Made by a program: the position numbers and the translations under genes. A stretch of DNA of 64,000 nucleotides from the NCBI RefSeq assembly GCF_023147505.1, contig NZ_JAHXPB010000005.1, positions 1 to 64,000 on the forward strand, in the 5' to 3' direction. Every line of letters begins with the position of its first letter. Position 1 is the first letter of the stretch. The stretch is from Brevundimonas sp. EYE_349. Its GTDB lineage: Bacteria; Pseudomonadota; Alphaproteobacteria; Caulobacterales; Caulobacteraceae. A model generated the notes under the pieces. That model had not been told where the DNA came from, searched no databases, and saw only the letters and a program-made list of their open reading frames with translations. Of this stretch, positions 36,160 through 44,296 are shown one piece after another.

Positions 36160-36381
36160 ATGGCCAACATGTTCAAAAAGGGCGACATCGTCCAACTGAA
36201 GTCAGGCGGGCCAGCGATGACCGTCGATGCAGTTCCAGGCATAGATCCGAAGTTCAAGCACAAACCCGAGGGCGCCAAAAGGGACGACTATCACTGTGAA
36301 TGGTTCAAGGGTGCTACAGCGGCCCGGGGCGATTACTCGGAGCATCTACTTCAGCCCTACGTCGCCCCTGTGAAGAAATGA
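36160..36381 (+). CDS. YodC-like (DUF2158) small protein
   Basis: A 73-residue protein. FKKGDIVQLKSGGPAMTVD at the N-terminus and YHCEWFKG followed by FS/SEHLLQPY-type residues match the YodC/DUF2158 family, a small SH3-like beta barrel of unknown function found widely in Gram-negative bacteria. It starts 34 bases after the TIR stop and overlaps the following gene by 4 bases, so the three genes appear to be one unit. In this setting it may be a partner or regulator of the TIR protein, but that is inference. Confidence 0.8.
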   Translation: MANMFKKGDIVQLKSGGPAMTVDAVPGIDPKFKHKPEGAKRDDYHCEWFKGATAARGDYSEHLLQPYVAPVKK

Positions 36382-36635
36382 CGCTCGACGAGGCTGCGCA
36401 ATGGATGCTGGAACGCTACGAGGCAGAGCGCTTCCTGTATCAGGAGGCAGCGGCTTCGCACTTGCTCCATCTCCACGATGAAGCCCTTGCCTATTACGAC
36501 GCCAGCGGCAACGTCTGTGTCGGCAAGGGTGTGCTCGCCATCTTCAACAGGCTGATACCCGACGCGGTATATGAACGCGGGGAAAAATTCTGGCGCGACC
36601 GGCTCTCGACGGACCAGCCGGGAAGGCAGCAATAA
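36378..36635 (+). CDS. DUF6953-like small protein
   Basis: An 85-residue cytoplasmic protein starting at an ATG that overlaps the previous stop. AAQWMLERYEAERFLYQEAA, then a stretch with YYDASGNVCVGKGVLAIFN and VYERGEKFWRDR, resembles DUF6953, a family of short proteins often encoded beside unrelated accessory genes. It looks mostly helical at first, then a turn (DASGN) and another helix. Function unknown. Lower GC and coupling to yodC mark it as part of the TIR insertion. Confidence 0.65.
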   Translation: MTLDEAAQWMLERYEAERFLYQEAAASHLLHLHDEALAYYDASGNVCVGKGVLAIFNRLIPDAVYERGEKFWRDRLSTDQPGRQQ

Positions 36636-36783
36636 CAGCTGCTTTGCCGCGTCAAATCTCGACAATCAGCTCCCGGATCTGGACGCTGTTGATGGCCGCT
36701 ACGATCGAATAAGGTTCTCGGCCTCTTCCACCAGCATTCGCGCCTTCAAGACGTCTCAGCGCACTCGTGCTATCCCCCGCCCC

Positions 36784-37911
36784 GTGTCCGACCGCCTGAA
36801 AACCTTCATCCGCCAGCGCGCGGCCGAGCTCGGCTTCGATGTCTGCCGGTTCGCCTCGGCCGCCGACGCCTGGCCGGCGGGCGAGCGGCTGCGGCGCTTC
36901 GTGGACGAGGGCCGGCACGGCGACATGGAATGGATGGAGACGACGCTGGATCGCCGCCAGCATCCCACCGCCATGTGGGACGAGGCGCGGACCGCCATCG
37001 TCCTGGGCATGAACTACGGCCCCGAGGAGAACCCGCTGGACCAGCTGGCCGACCGTTCGGCCGGATACATCTCGGTCTATGCGCGCGGCGACGACTATCA
37101 CGAGGTCATCAAGGGCCGGCTGAAACAGCTGGCGGGTCAGATCGCGGCCCGCAACGGGGCCGACATCAAGGTCTTCGTCGACACCGCCCCCCTGATGGAA
37201 AAGCCGCTGGCCCAGCGCGCCGGCCTGGGCTGGCAGGGCAAACACACCAATCTGCTGAGCCGCACCCACGGCAACTGGCTGTTCCTGGGCACCATCCTGA
37301 CCGCCGCCGAGATCGAGCCGGACGCCGCCGAGACCGAACACTGCGGCCGCTGCACCGCCTGTCTAGACGCCTGTCCGACCAAGGCCTTTCCCGCCCCGTT
37401 CCAGCTCGACGCCCGGCGCTGCCTGTCCTACCTGACCATCGAGTTCGCCGGGCCCTGGCCAGTCGAGTTCCGCACCCTGACCGGATCGCGCATCTATGGC
37501 TGCGACGACTGTCTGGCCGTCTGTCCTTGGAACAAGTTCGCGCAAGAAGCGCGCGAGATCCGGCTTTTGCCGCGCGAGGCCTTCGAGAGCCCGCGCCTGC
37601 ATGACCTTCTGACGCTGAACGACGCCGCCTTCCGCGCCCTGTTCACCAAGAGTCCGGTCAAGCGGATCGGCCGCGACCGCTTCCTCAGGAACGTTCTCTA
37701 CGCCGTCGGCAACTCAGGCGACCCGACCCTGATCGAACCGACCCAGGCCCTGCTGGCCGACCCCTCGCCCCTGGTGCGCGGCGCCGCGGTCTGGGCGCTG
37801 TGGCGGCTGATGCTACCCGCCCAGTTCGCGACCCTTGCCGAGACTACCACAGAGACCGACCCCCAGGTCTTGGCCGAATGGCGACAGGCGAAAACGCCTC
37901 AACCCGCATAA
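36784..37911 (+). CDS. queG: Epoxyqueuosine reductase QueG
   Basis: A 375-residue cobalamin and Fe-S enzyme that reduces epoxyqueuosine to queuosine in the tRNA wobble position. The proton donor is Asp in VFVDTAPLMEK. Two 4Fe-4S sites appear as HCGRCTACLDACPTKAF with RRCLSY, and GCDDCLAVCPWNKFA. A C-terminal HEAT-like region (SPLVRGAAVWALWRL) is present. The GTG at 36784 gives the usual N-terminus (SDRLKTFIRQRAAELGFD) but has no ribosome site; it follows a 150-base gap after the TIR unit. Confidence 0.95.
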   Translation: MSDRLKTFIRQRAAELGFDVCRFASAADAWPAGERLRRFVDEGRHGDMEWMETTLDRRQHPTAMWDEARTAIVLGMNYGPEENPLDQLADRSAGYISVYARGDDYHEVIKGRLKQLAGQIAARNGADIKVFVDTAPLMEKPLAQRAGLGWQGKHTNLLSRTHGNWLFLGTILTAAEIEPDAAETEHCGRCTACLDACPTKAFPAPFQLDARRCLSYLTIEFAGPWPVEFRTLTGSRIYGCDDCLAVCPWNKFAQEAREIRLLPREAFESPRLHDLLTLNDAAFRALFTKSPVKRIGRDRFLRNVLYAVGNSGDPTLIEPTQALLADPSPLVRGAAVWALWRLMLPAQFATLAETTTETDPQVLAEWRQAKTPQPA

Positions 37912-38241
37912 TCGCCGCGACGAACCGCAGCGATTTCAACATCCTGAAGACGACCAGCGACCGCTACCCTATCGCCCTCGCACGCTGAGCTATACTGCCC
38001 GCCTGGTCTTTGACATTCGCCGCAGAACTGCAAACCACTCGCAAAAACCTGCAGAAAAGTGCACTCAAAAAAACTGCAATGCACTTTGCGTCTCCCCATG
38101 AAAGGGGGAGGGGGAGCGCGTAGCGGTGGAGGGGCTCTTGACGTCCCACAGGCGCCTGCGATGCGGCGCACAGCCCCTCCGTCACGGCGCCAAGCGGCGT
38201 CGCGCCACCTCCCCCGCTTCGCTGGGAGGAGCCAATCGGCC
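37912..38241. other. 330-base gap with a low-GC patch and a long palindrome
   Basis: No convincing gene. 37912-37985 reads on the minus strand as RVAVAGRLQDVEIAAV, which resembles the C-terminus of a PIN toxin such as the one at 30119 ([15 protein letters not shown]), perhaps a gene remnant. 38020-38090 is A-rich with repeated CTGCA words and GTGCA/TGCAC arms. 38092-38231 is an imperfect palindrome, listed separately. Confidence 0.5.
38092..38231. repeat. Imperfect long inverted repeat
   Basis: The left arm CTCCCC...GGGGGAGGGGGAGCGCG then GGTGGAGGGGCT pairs with the right arm AGCCCCTCCGTCACGGCGCC...GCCACCTCCCCCGCTTCGC then GGGAGGAG. Mismatches and an unequal spacer are present. It is the same general kind of intergenic palindrome as at 31568-31737 but a different sequence. 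Confidence 0.6.
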
Positions 38242-38757
38242 TCACCCCATCGCCGTGCCCGCGCCCGATCCGCCGCCCGGCACCTTGGCCACGTCCAGCA
38301 GCTTCAATCGGAAGATCAGCACGGAGTTGGCCGGAATCTTGGGATTGCCCTGCTCGCCATAGCCTAGCTCCGGCGGGACATAGAGCAGCCATTCGTCGCC
38401 CACGCGCATCTTCTGCAGCGCCTCGGTCCAGCCCTTGACCACCTCCTCGGGCGTGAACACCGCCGGAGCCCCACGCGCGAACGAACTGTCGAACACGGTG
38501 TTGTCGACCAGCTTGCCCTCGTAATCGACCTTGACCAGGTCGTTGCGGTCCGGGCTGGCGCCGCCCGCCGGGCCGGACTGGACCACCTTGTACTGCAGGC
38601 CGCTGGGCAGGGTCTGGACGCCTTCGGCCTTGGCGTTCTTCTCCATGAAGGCGGCCGCCTCGGCCTTGCCCGCATTGGGATCGACCGGCTCGGCCCGGCC
38701 GCAGCCCGCCAGCATCACCGCAGCAAGCAGCGCCGCCCTACCCCATCCGAAGTTCAT
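38242..38757 (-). CDS. FKBP-type peptidyl-prolyl isomerase, lipoprotein
   Basis: A 171-residue isomerase that speeds proline cis-trans change in the periplasm. Lipobox LAGC places the lipid on Cys19. The FKBP domain starts near residue 49 (LPSGLQYKVV). Active-site residues are seen in VDYEGKLVDNTVFDSS and VPPELGYGEQGNPKIPANSV with IFRLKLLDV. The start overlaps the 3' end of ilvA by 20 bases, so the genes are co-transcribed. A glycine/alanine tail follows the domain. Confidence 0.92.
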   Translation of the reverse strand: MNFGWGRAALLAAVMLAGCGRAEPVDPNAGKAEAAAFMEKNAKAEGVQTLPSGLQYKVVQSGPAGGASPDRNDLVKVDYEGKLVDNTVFDSSFARGAPAVFTPEEVVKGWTEALQKMRVGDEWLLYVPPELGYGEQGNPKIPANSVLIFRLKLLDVAKVPGGGSGAGTAMG

Positions 38758-39940
38758 AGCCGCGTTCCTTCAAGGCCTCGCCGATCTCGTCGGCGTGGGC
38801 GCTATCGCGCGTTTCGACCATGATGTCGAACTCGGCGCCCTTGGCCGGCACGTCCAGGGCCAGACGGTTATGGACCACGTCGATGATGTTGCCGCCCAGG
38901 CCCCCGATCACCGCCGCCATGGCCGACAACATCCCCGGACGGTCGTCGCCGAGAATGCGATAGACCAGCAATCTCCGCTCACGGACCATCTCGCGGTTCA
39001 GCACCACGGCCAGCATCCGCGCGTCGATGTTGCCGCCGGTCAGTTCGATGCCGATCTTCATGCCCTTGAAGGCCTCGGGGTTGGCCAGCATGGCGGCCAG
39101 ACCGCCCGCGCCCGCGCCCTCGCAGACCGTCTTCTCCAGGGTCGCCATATAGGAGACGCCGCGTTCGAAATCGGCCTCCTCGCAGACATAGACCTGGTCG
39201 ATCAGGTCATTGGCCAGGCCGAAGGGGATGTCTCCCACCGCCTTGATGGCGATGCCCTCGGCGATGGTCTGGCCGGTGCAGACCGGCGGCAGGCCCGCCC
39301 GTTTGGCGGTGAATGACGGATAGCGGGCCGCCTCGACCCCGAACACCTTGATCCCCGGCTTCATCGCCTTGGCCGCGATGGCCGTGCCCGCGATCAGGCC
39401 GCCGCCCCCGATCGGCACGATCAGGGCGTCGACCTCTGGCGCATCCTCCAGGAACTCGATGCCGCAGACGCCCTGGCCCGCCACAATCCCTTCGTCGTCG
39501 AAGGCCGAGACGAAGACATAGCCTTTCTCGGCCTCCAGCCGCTTGGCCTCTTCGGTCGAGCCGGTGAAGTCCAGCCCGTGGATCACCACAGTCGCCCCGT
39601 GCGAACGGGTGCCGTTGATCTTGGCGAAGGGAGTGCCCTCGGGCATGACGATGGTGACGGGCACGCCCAGCCGGCCGCCGTGATAGGCCAGGGCCTGGGC
39701 GTGGTTGCCGGCGCTGGCCGCCACCACCCCGCGCCTGCGCTCGTCGGCGTTCAGCAGCAGCAGGCGGTTCAGCGCCCCGCGCTCCTTGAAGCTGCCGGTG
39801 AAGTGCAGATTGTCGAACTTGACCCAGACCTCGGCCCCGGTCAGCTGCGACAGCCGGCGGGAATAGCGGGTCGGGGTGTGGTCGACCTGGCCCGCGATGC
39901 GGGCGCGGGCGGCTTGGATGTCGGCGAAGGTGACGGTCAT
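38738..39940 (-). CDS. Threonine ammonia-lyase (short, single ACT domain)
   Basis: A 400-residue PLP enzyme that deaminates threonine to 2-oxobutanoate. The PLP lysine is in TGSFKERGALNRL, and the phosphate loop is PIGGGGLIAG. The C-terminal ACT domain (ILGDDRPGMLSAMAAVIGG) is single, as in the catabolic or alphaproteobacterial form, rather than the double ACT of E. coli IlvA. It could serve isoleucine synthesis or threonine breakdown. It is transcribed with the FKBP gene. Confidence 0.93.
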   Translation of the reverse strand: MTVTFADIQAARARIAGQVDHTPTRYSRRLSQLTGAEVWVKFDNLHFTGSFKERGALNRLLLLNADERRRGVVAASAGNHAQALAYHGGRLGVPVTIVMPEGTPFAKINGTRSHGATVVIHGLDFTGSTEEAKRLEAEKGYVFVSAFDDEGIVAGQGVCGIEFLEDAPEVDALIVPIGGGGLIAGTAIAAKAMKPGIKVFGVEAARYPSFTAKRAGLPPVCTGQTIAEGIAIKAVGDIPFGLANDLIDQVYVCEEADFERGVSYMATLEKTVCEGAGAGGLAAMLANPEAFKGMKIGIELTGGNIDARMLAVVLNREMVRERRLLVYRILGDDRPGMLSAMAAVIGGLGGNIIDVVHNRLALDVPAKGAEFDIMVETRDSAHADEIGEALKERGYELRMG

Positions 39941-40071
39941 GCGGCCTGTTTCGCGCGTTGTCGGGCCCCGGTCCAGAGCCGGGGCGTCTTGACCGTGGAT
40001 GTCGCCCCTTGGGTCGTGCGATAGTGGCGCGGGTCGTTCCCCGCGACCCGTCGCTTTCGGAGGAAAAGCCC

Positions 40072-40587
40072 ATGTCCCGCCGTCTCACCGTCGCCGCCAC
40101 CGCCGTTGCGGGCCTGGCCCTGACCGCGCTCGCCGCCTGCGCCCCTACCGTTGGCGGCGGCTTGCCCGGCGTCGGCCCCGCCGCCTTCGCCGAATCGGAC
40201 TTCGCCTGGTCCCAGACGCCCGGCCCCAACGCGATCCAGGGCCAGATCGCCTTCGCCCAGGACGGCAAGGCCTTCGCCTGCGTCGGCAATGTGGGCCTGA
40301 CGCCCGACACTCCCTATACCCGCGCCCGCTTCCGCACCCTGTACGGCTCGACCGAGCGGGCCGCCGTGCCGGCCGCCGTGGTCCGCGCCCGCACCGTGGC
40401 CGACGCCAACGCCAACTACGTCACCTATGTCCGCGACACACAGTGCCGGGCCGGCCGGTTCCAGTTCGACGGCCTGCCGGACGGCGGCTGGTTCGTGATC
40501 GCGCCGGTCAAGGCCGATGGCGACCCCATCGTCCTGATGCGCCGTGTCCAGACGCGCGGCGGCCGAGTGGTGTCCCTCACCCTGTGA
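40072..40587 (+). CDS. Hypothetical lipoprotein
   Basis: A 171-residue protein with lipobox LAAC (Cys23), preceded by GGAGGAAA as ribosome site. The mature part looks like a small beta-sandwich (GQIAFAQDGKAFACVGNVGL, then RFQFDGLPDGGWFVIAPV), which recalls carboxypeptidase-regulatory-like folds in which a short polar head is followed by a GLPDG turn. Two cysteines could pair. It is divergent from ilvA and ends at a perfect hairpin. No function can be given. Confidence 0.75.
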   Translation: MSRRLTVAATAVAGLALTALAACAPTVGGGLPGVGPAAFAESDFAWSQTPGPNAIQGQIAFAQDGKAFACVGNVGLTPDTPYTRARFRTLYGSTERAAVPAAVVRARTVADANANYVTYVRDTQCRAGRFQFDGLPDGGWFVIAPVKADGDPIVLMRRVQTRGGRVVSLTL

Positions 40588-40607
40588 TTCCATCGCCGCG
40601 TGTCACG

Positions 40608-40642
40608 AAGATGGCGACCCCGGTAACGCGGGTCGCCATCTT
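40608..40642 (+). terminator. Intrinsic terminator-like hairpin
   Basis: AAGATGGCGACCC and GGGTCGCCATCTT form a perfect 13-bp stem around a 9-base loop. It lies 20 bases after the lipoprotein stop and ends in TTCT, so it can work as a terminator despite the short T-tract. Confidence 0.75.
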
Positions 40643-40703
40643 CTGGCCGCGAGCGACCCGGAGGGGTTAGGGCTTCTGTGTGCCAGTCGGGGGAGCGTCT
40701 TCT

Positions 40704-40898
40704 TTGTCCCAACACAACATCATCGGCTCCGAGGCCTTCACGCGCGGGCCGTCGGTCATCATCCGCAAGTACAAGTCTGGCGGCATGCGCCGCCGCCGCG
40801 CCAAGACAGTGGCCACCTTCATCGCCGGAGCTGCCGCCATGCTGACGGCCGGGCTGATCGCCGCGGCCGCCATCTACGGCCCCGCCCTGGCGAGCTGA
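40704..40898 (+). CDS. Small single-span membrane protein
   Basis: About 64 residues. A TTG at 40704 with GGGGGAG 8 bases before it is preferred; a GTG at 40680 is the alternative. A basic stretch (IIRKYKSGGMRRRRAK) precedes one membrane span (VATFIAGAAAMLTAGLIAAA), so the N-terminus should stay in the cytoplasm. No domain is recognised. Conserved appearance (SQHNIIGSEAFTRGPSVIIR) and the ribosome site argue that it is real. It is convergent with the acetyltransferase gene. Confidence 0.65.
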   Translation: MSQHNIIGSEAFTRGPSVIIRKYKSGGMRRRRAKTVATFIAGAAAMLTAGLIAAAAIYGPALAS

Positions 40899-40920
40899 GG
40901 CTAAAGGCCCGACCGAAGCG

Positions 40921-41454
40921 TCAGGCCAGCCAGACCATCATCCGCGTGTCCGCCTCGGCCGCCCGCGCGCGGCTCCAGGCGCGGCGCGTCTCGCCGGTGT
41001 AGAGGAAGCCGGCCTTTTCCAGCACCCGGCCCGAGGCGGGATTGTCGGCGAAATGGCCAGCGACCAACGCACGACGCTTCCACCTGCGGCTGGCCCAAAG
41101 CAGGGCGGCGTCCAGCGCCTCGGTGGCGAAGCCCCGACCCCAATACTCCCGCCCGATCCAATAGCCTGTCTCCGGCACGCGATCCTCGCCCTCGAACAGG
41201 CCGATCACGCCGATGGGACCGGCGTCCTCGTGATCGATGACGAAGGTGTTGGCCCGCGCCGGGTCTTGGGATGCGACCTGCAGCACGAAGTCGTCGGCGT
41301 CGCGAACCCGGAACGGGTGCGGCATCCGCTTGGTCATGCGCGCGATGTCCAGATCGTTGGCCAGGGCGGCGATGCGCGGCGCATCCTGGGGCGCGGGCGC
41401 ACGCAGCACCAGGCGCCGCGTCTCGACGACGGGGGAGGTTTCAATGACGCACAT
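40921..41454 (-). CDS. GNAT-family N-acetyltransferase (RimJ/RimL type)
   Basis: A 177-residue acetyltransferase. ETRRLVLRAPAPQDAPRIA is the usual RimJ-like opening. Acetyl-CoA motif A is visible in GYWIGREYWGRGFATEAL, and the ending NPASGRVLEKAGFLYTGE is the family motif B. These enzymes acetylate protein N-termini or small amines; the acceptor is unknown. The ATG at 41454 lies behind rpmA on the same strand, with a hairpin between them. Confidence 0.88.
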   Translation of the reverse strand: MCVIETSPVVETRRLVLRAPAPQDAPRIAALANDLDIARMTKRMPHPFRVRDADDFVLQVASQDPARANTFVIDHEDAGPIGVIGLFEGEDRVPETGYWIGREYWGRGFATEALDAALLWASRRWKRRALVAGHFADNPASGRVLEKAGFLYTGETRRAWSRARAAEADTRMMVWLA

Positions 41455-41523
41455 GGCGATCGCCTCATTCTCTCGACCATCTCCTTGAAGGGCTCGGACG
41501 GTCTTCGAGGCGGGGAACGCAAA

Positions 41524-41551
41524 CGGGGAGCCTGGTGATCCAGACTCCCCG
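41524..41551 (-). terminator. Hairpin after rpmA
   Basis: On the minus strand CGGGGAGTCTGG and CCAGGCTCCCCG pair with one mismatch around ATCA, followed by TTTG. It lies about 70 bases after the rpmA stop and before the acetyltransferase start. Confidence 0.7.
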
Positions 41552-41620
41552 CGGAATATTTCCCTGGTCCGGATCGGCTGCTGTCGTGAGCAACGCGATC
41601 CGGTGAAATCCCAGCTCGCG

Positions 41621-41908
41621 TTACTCGGCGGCCATCGCCACTTGGGCGTCGTCGTTCGCCGCGAGAATCGACACGTAACAACGGCCGCCACGTTTGGTCG
41701 TGAACTTCACCGCGCCCGGGGTCAGGGCGAACAGGGTGTGGTCGCGGCCCATGCCGATGTTCTCACCCGGGTGGAAGGTGGTGCCGCGCTGACGCACGAT
41801 GATGTTGCCGGCCAGCACGCGCTCGCCGCCGAACTTCTTCACGCCGAGGCGCTTCGACTCGGAGTCGCGACCGTTGCGCGACGAACCACCGGATTTCTTG
41901 TGAGCCAT
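41621..41908 (-). CDS. rpmA: 50S ribosomal protein L27
   Basis: A 95-residue ribosomal protein at the peptidyl-transferase entrance. [20 protein letters not shown] is the highly conserved N-terminus that reaches the tRNA ends, without the cleavable leader of Firmicutes. [20 protein letters not shown] is also typical. It is 98 bases behind rplU and transcribed with it. Confidence 0.97.
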   Translation of the reverse strand: MAHKKSGGSSRNGRDSESKRLGVKKFGGERVLAGNIIVRQRGTTFHPGENIGMGRDHTLFALTPGAVKFTTKRGGRCYVSILAANDDAQVAMAAE

Positions 41909-42006
41909 CTTGCCGCTCCGTACTTTCTTGGTGCGCTACCGGCCGTTCGGCCTACTTGAGCGCGTCCGCAACTTAGGTCTGGCGCCGTGAAGCGCCGGTG
42001 AATGTC

Positions 42007-42561
42007 TTAGGCTTCGTCGCCGGCGGCTTCAGCCTTGGGCGCGGCCTTCTTCTTGGCCGGGGCCTTCTTGGCGGGAGCCGAGCTCTCGACCACGACGCCC
42101 TTGACCTCGGCGCCGTCCACGTCGGTCACGACCGTCTCGGTCGAACCCAGCGAAGAGGTCGCGCCGCGCGTGGCCAGGTTGCGGGCTCGCAGGTTGATCT
42201 CGGCCTTGGTGGTCAGATCGACCGTGCCGTCCCACTTGGCGGTCTCGCCGGCGCCTTCGATGCCGGTGATGCGCAGGACCGATTCCATCTGGCGATGGCC
42301 GTTGGTGCGGCGATAGCCCTGACGACGGGTCTTCTTGAAGATCTTGATCTTCTCGCCCTTGCGGGTCTCGACCAGGGTCGCGCCGACGAAGGCGCCGTCG
42401 ATCAGCGGGGCGCCCAGGGTCACGCCCTTGTCGCCGCCCAGCATCAGGACGCTGTCGAACTTCAGCTCAGCGCCGGCGTCGCCGTCGAGCTTTTCGACGA
42501 CGATGGTGTCGCCCGGTTGGACCCGGTACTGCTTGCCGCCGGTCTTGATCACCGCGTACAT
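42007..42561 (-). CDS. rplU: 50S ribosomal protein L21 with extended C-terminus
   Basis: A 184-residue L21. The core of about 103 residues is normal (MYAVIKTGGKQYRVQPGD and the basic FKKTRRQGYRRTNGHRQ). It is followed by about 80 extra residues ending in a lysine/alanine/proline tail (SAPAKKAPAKKKAAPKAEAA). Similar tails occur in other alphaproteobacteria, so this is not a fusion artefact. The 177-base gap upstream probably carries the promoter and leader. Confidence 0.96.
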   Translation of the reverse strand: MYAVIKTGGKQYRVQPGDTIVVEKLDGDAGAELKFDSVLMLGGDKGVTLGAPLIDGAFVGATLVETRKGEKIKIFKKTRRQGYRRTNGHRQMESVLRITGIEGAGETAKWDGTVDLTTKAEINLRARNLATRGATSSLGSTETVVTDVDGAEVKGVVVESSAPAKKAPAKKKAAPKAEAAGDEA

Positions 42562-42738
42562 GTTGAAGCCTCAGCGCAAACGCAAAAAAAGATACGCCCC
42601 CCGGAGATACCCCCGGCGGCGAAGAGCGGCGACATATACGGAAGGGTGTTCGAGAGTCAACGCCGAACCCAGCGGAAATTCAGCCCCGCCCGGATTATAC
42701 CTCGTCGTCGCGGCCCGATGACCTCAGTCCCGGCGCCC

Positions 42739-43272
42739 TCAGTCCAGAGCGCAAACGTCGGGCAGGCCGCGCAGCGCGCCGGCGTGGTCCAGGCCGTAGC
42801 CGACCAGGAAACGGTTGGGCGCCTCCCAGCCGACGAAGTCGGGTTCGGGCGCGCGCGGCTTTGGCCAGGGCTTGCGGGCGAAGACGCAGGTCAGGACCTC
42901 GGACGCCCCGCCCTCCCTGGCGATGCGGACCGCCTCGGCCAGGGACAGGCCGGTGTCGAACACGTCGTCCAATATAAGGACCCGCCGGCCCGCGATGGGG
43001 CGCTGGAACGGCGCGTAGACGTCGATCTTGCCCCGGCTGGACTGTTCGTCGCCATAGGAGGCCAGCCACAGGGCGTCGAAGCGGACGTTGCGGCCGACGC
43101 GGGCCAGGGCGCGGGTCAGATCGGCGGCGAACCACAGGCCGCCGGTCAGCAGGACGGCGGCCACCGTCTCGTCGTCGATCACGGGCGCGATTCGCTGGGC
43201 CAGTTCGGCGACGATGCGGGCGACATCGGCCTCGGGCAGGAGAACGGTCGGCGTCGGGGAGGGATCAGCCAT
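42739..43272 (-). CDS. hpt: Hypoxanthine phosphoribosyltransferase-like protein
   Basis: A 177-residue purine phosphoribosyltransferase of the salvage pathway. The PRPP-binding motif is LILDDVFDTGLSLAEA; VLLTGGLWFAADL is the early loop and FVGWEAPNRFLVGYGLDH is the C-terminal purine-site motif. The ATG at 43272 overlaps the end of the upstream zinc-ribbon gene by 8 bases. Base preference (hypoxanthine or guanine) is inferred from the family. Confidence 0.88.
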   Translation of the reverse strand: MADPSPTPTVLLPEADVARIVAELAQRIAPVIDDETVAAVLLTGGLWFAADLTRALARVGRNVRFDALWLASYGDEQSSRGKIDVYAPFQRPIAGRRVLILDDVFDTGLSLAEAVRIAREGGASEVLTCVFARKPWPKPRAPEPDFVGWEAPNRFLVGYGLDHAGALRGLPDVCALD

Positions 43273-44221
43273 GATGCGAGGCCGATACCGCCTGGCCATG
43301 GGACTTGTCCACCGCCGGCGTGTCGACGGCCGCGCCAGCCGGGCGCGCCTCGACCGGGGCGGCGTGCGACGTATCGGCGCCGGGCGCGGTCGCCGAGCGC
43401 AGACCATGCGAGGCGGCGCCCTGCCCCGTCGGGGCGGCGGAAGGCGACGCAGGGCTGGCGGCCGGCTGCGGCGCTGCAGACTGCGGATGATCGCCAGACG
43501 GCTTGGCGGGCGCGGGCGGCGGGGCGAAGTCCACGCCAATGCCTGCGCCGTGTCCGCCCGGATCAGGGATCAGGACGGCGAACCCCTGGACCTTGCCTGG
43601 CAGGACCGGCGGTCCCTCCATCTTGACGATCTTGGAGCCGACCTCGGCGCCTTGGGCGTCCAGCAGGGCGACGCGAATGGGGGGCGCCACGATCTCGGCG
43701 TCGCGCACGTTGCGCACCGCGCCGGACACCAGAACCATGCCCGGCCGGTTCGGCGCCGACTTCGCGGTCAGGGCCTCGAAGTCCAGGCCCACCACATTGA
43801 CCGGGGCGCCGACCATCGCATAGGCCGAGGCGGCGCGGGGGAAGACCTGAACGATCTGGACCCGAAACACGAGGGCCGCCGCGATCAGGCCGATGAAGAC
43901 CGCCGCGAGCCCGGCCCAGACCACCCCGTGGGCGGCCGCGCGCCGCAGCTTCTTCTGACGTTCGGCGCGGGCGCGAAAGGCGCGGGGTAACTCCGGCGCG
44001 GGCGTCTCGGCCAGACTGGGGGCCTCGGGCTCCGGCTCGGGCGCCGGCGTAGGGGCCAGGGGGGCGGAGACCTCGGGCGTCAGCGTCAGTTCCAGCGGTT
44101 CGTCAGGCGTCGCGCGCCACACCTCGCCGCACGACTGGCAGCGCACCTTGCGGCCTTCCGGCCCCACGGCGTCGTCCCTGATGAAATAGCTGGTGGCGCA
44201 GGCCGGGCAGGTCAGTATCAT
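43265..44221 (-). CDS. MJ0042-type zinc-ribbon membrane protein (DUF3426-like)
   Basis: A 318-residue protein. The N-terminus MILTCPACATSYFIRDDAVG then VRCQSCGEVW is the MJ0042 zinc finger (two CxxC). A proline/glutamate-rich linker follows, then a single membrane span (GVVWAGLAAVFIGLIAAALVF) and a DUF3426-like beta domain (LVSGAVRNVRDAEIVAPPIR). The last 100 residues are alanine/proline/histidine rich and variable. The zinc finger would be cytoplasmic. It is divergent from ftsE; function unknown, although the gene often lies by ftsEX in this order. Confidence 0.88.
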   Translation of the reverse strand: MILTCPACATSYFIRDDAVGPEGRKVRCQSCGEVWRATPDEPLELTLTPEVSAPLAPTPAPEPEPEAPSLAETPAPELPRAFRARAERQKKLRRAAAHGVVWAGLAAVFIGLIAAALVFRVQIVQVFPRAASAYAMVGAPVNVVGLDFEALTAKSAPNRPGMVLVSGAVRNVRDAEIVAPPIRVALLDAQGAEVGSKIVKMEGPPVLPGKVQGFAVLIPDPGGHGAGIGVDFAPPPAPAKPSGDHPQSAAPQPAASPASPSAAPTGQGAASHGLRSATAPGADTSHAAPVEARPAGAAVDTPAVDKSHGQAVSASHHG

Positions 44222-44296
44222 GTGGCTGACTGCGAGGCTGTCGCCCCCTCCCGTAAGGCGCGACGTCGCGCCCCTGTTCCTGAAACCCGTCATCCC

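Noticed and set aside
35312..36783. Prophage remnant as an explanation of the TIR region
   Set aside because: No integrase, phage structural gene, tRNA or direct repeats were seen; three coupled genes fit a small accessory operon better.
42562..42738. Small gene in the leader of rplU
   Set aside because: Open frames are short, lack ribosome sites and show no codon bias; the stretch is better explained as promoter and leader.
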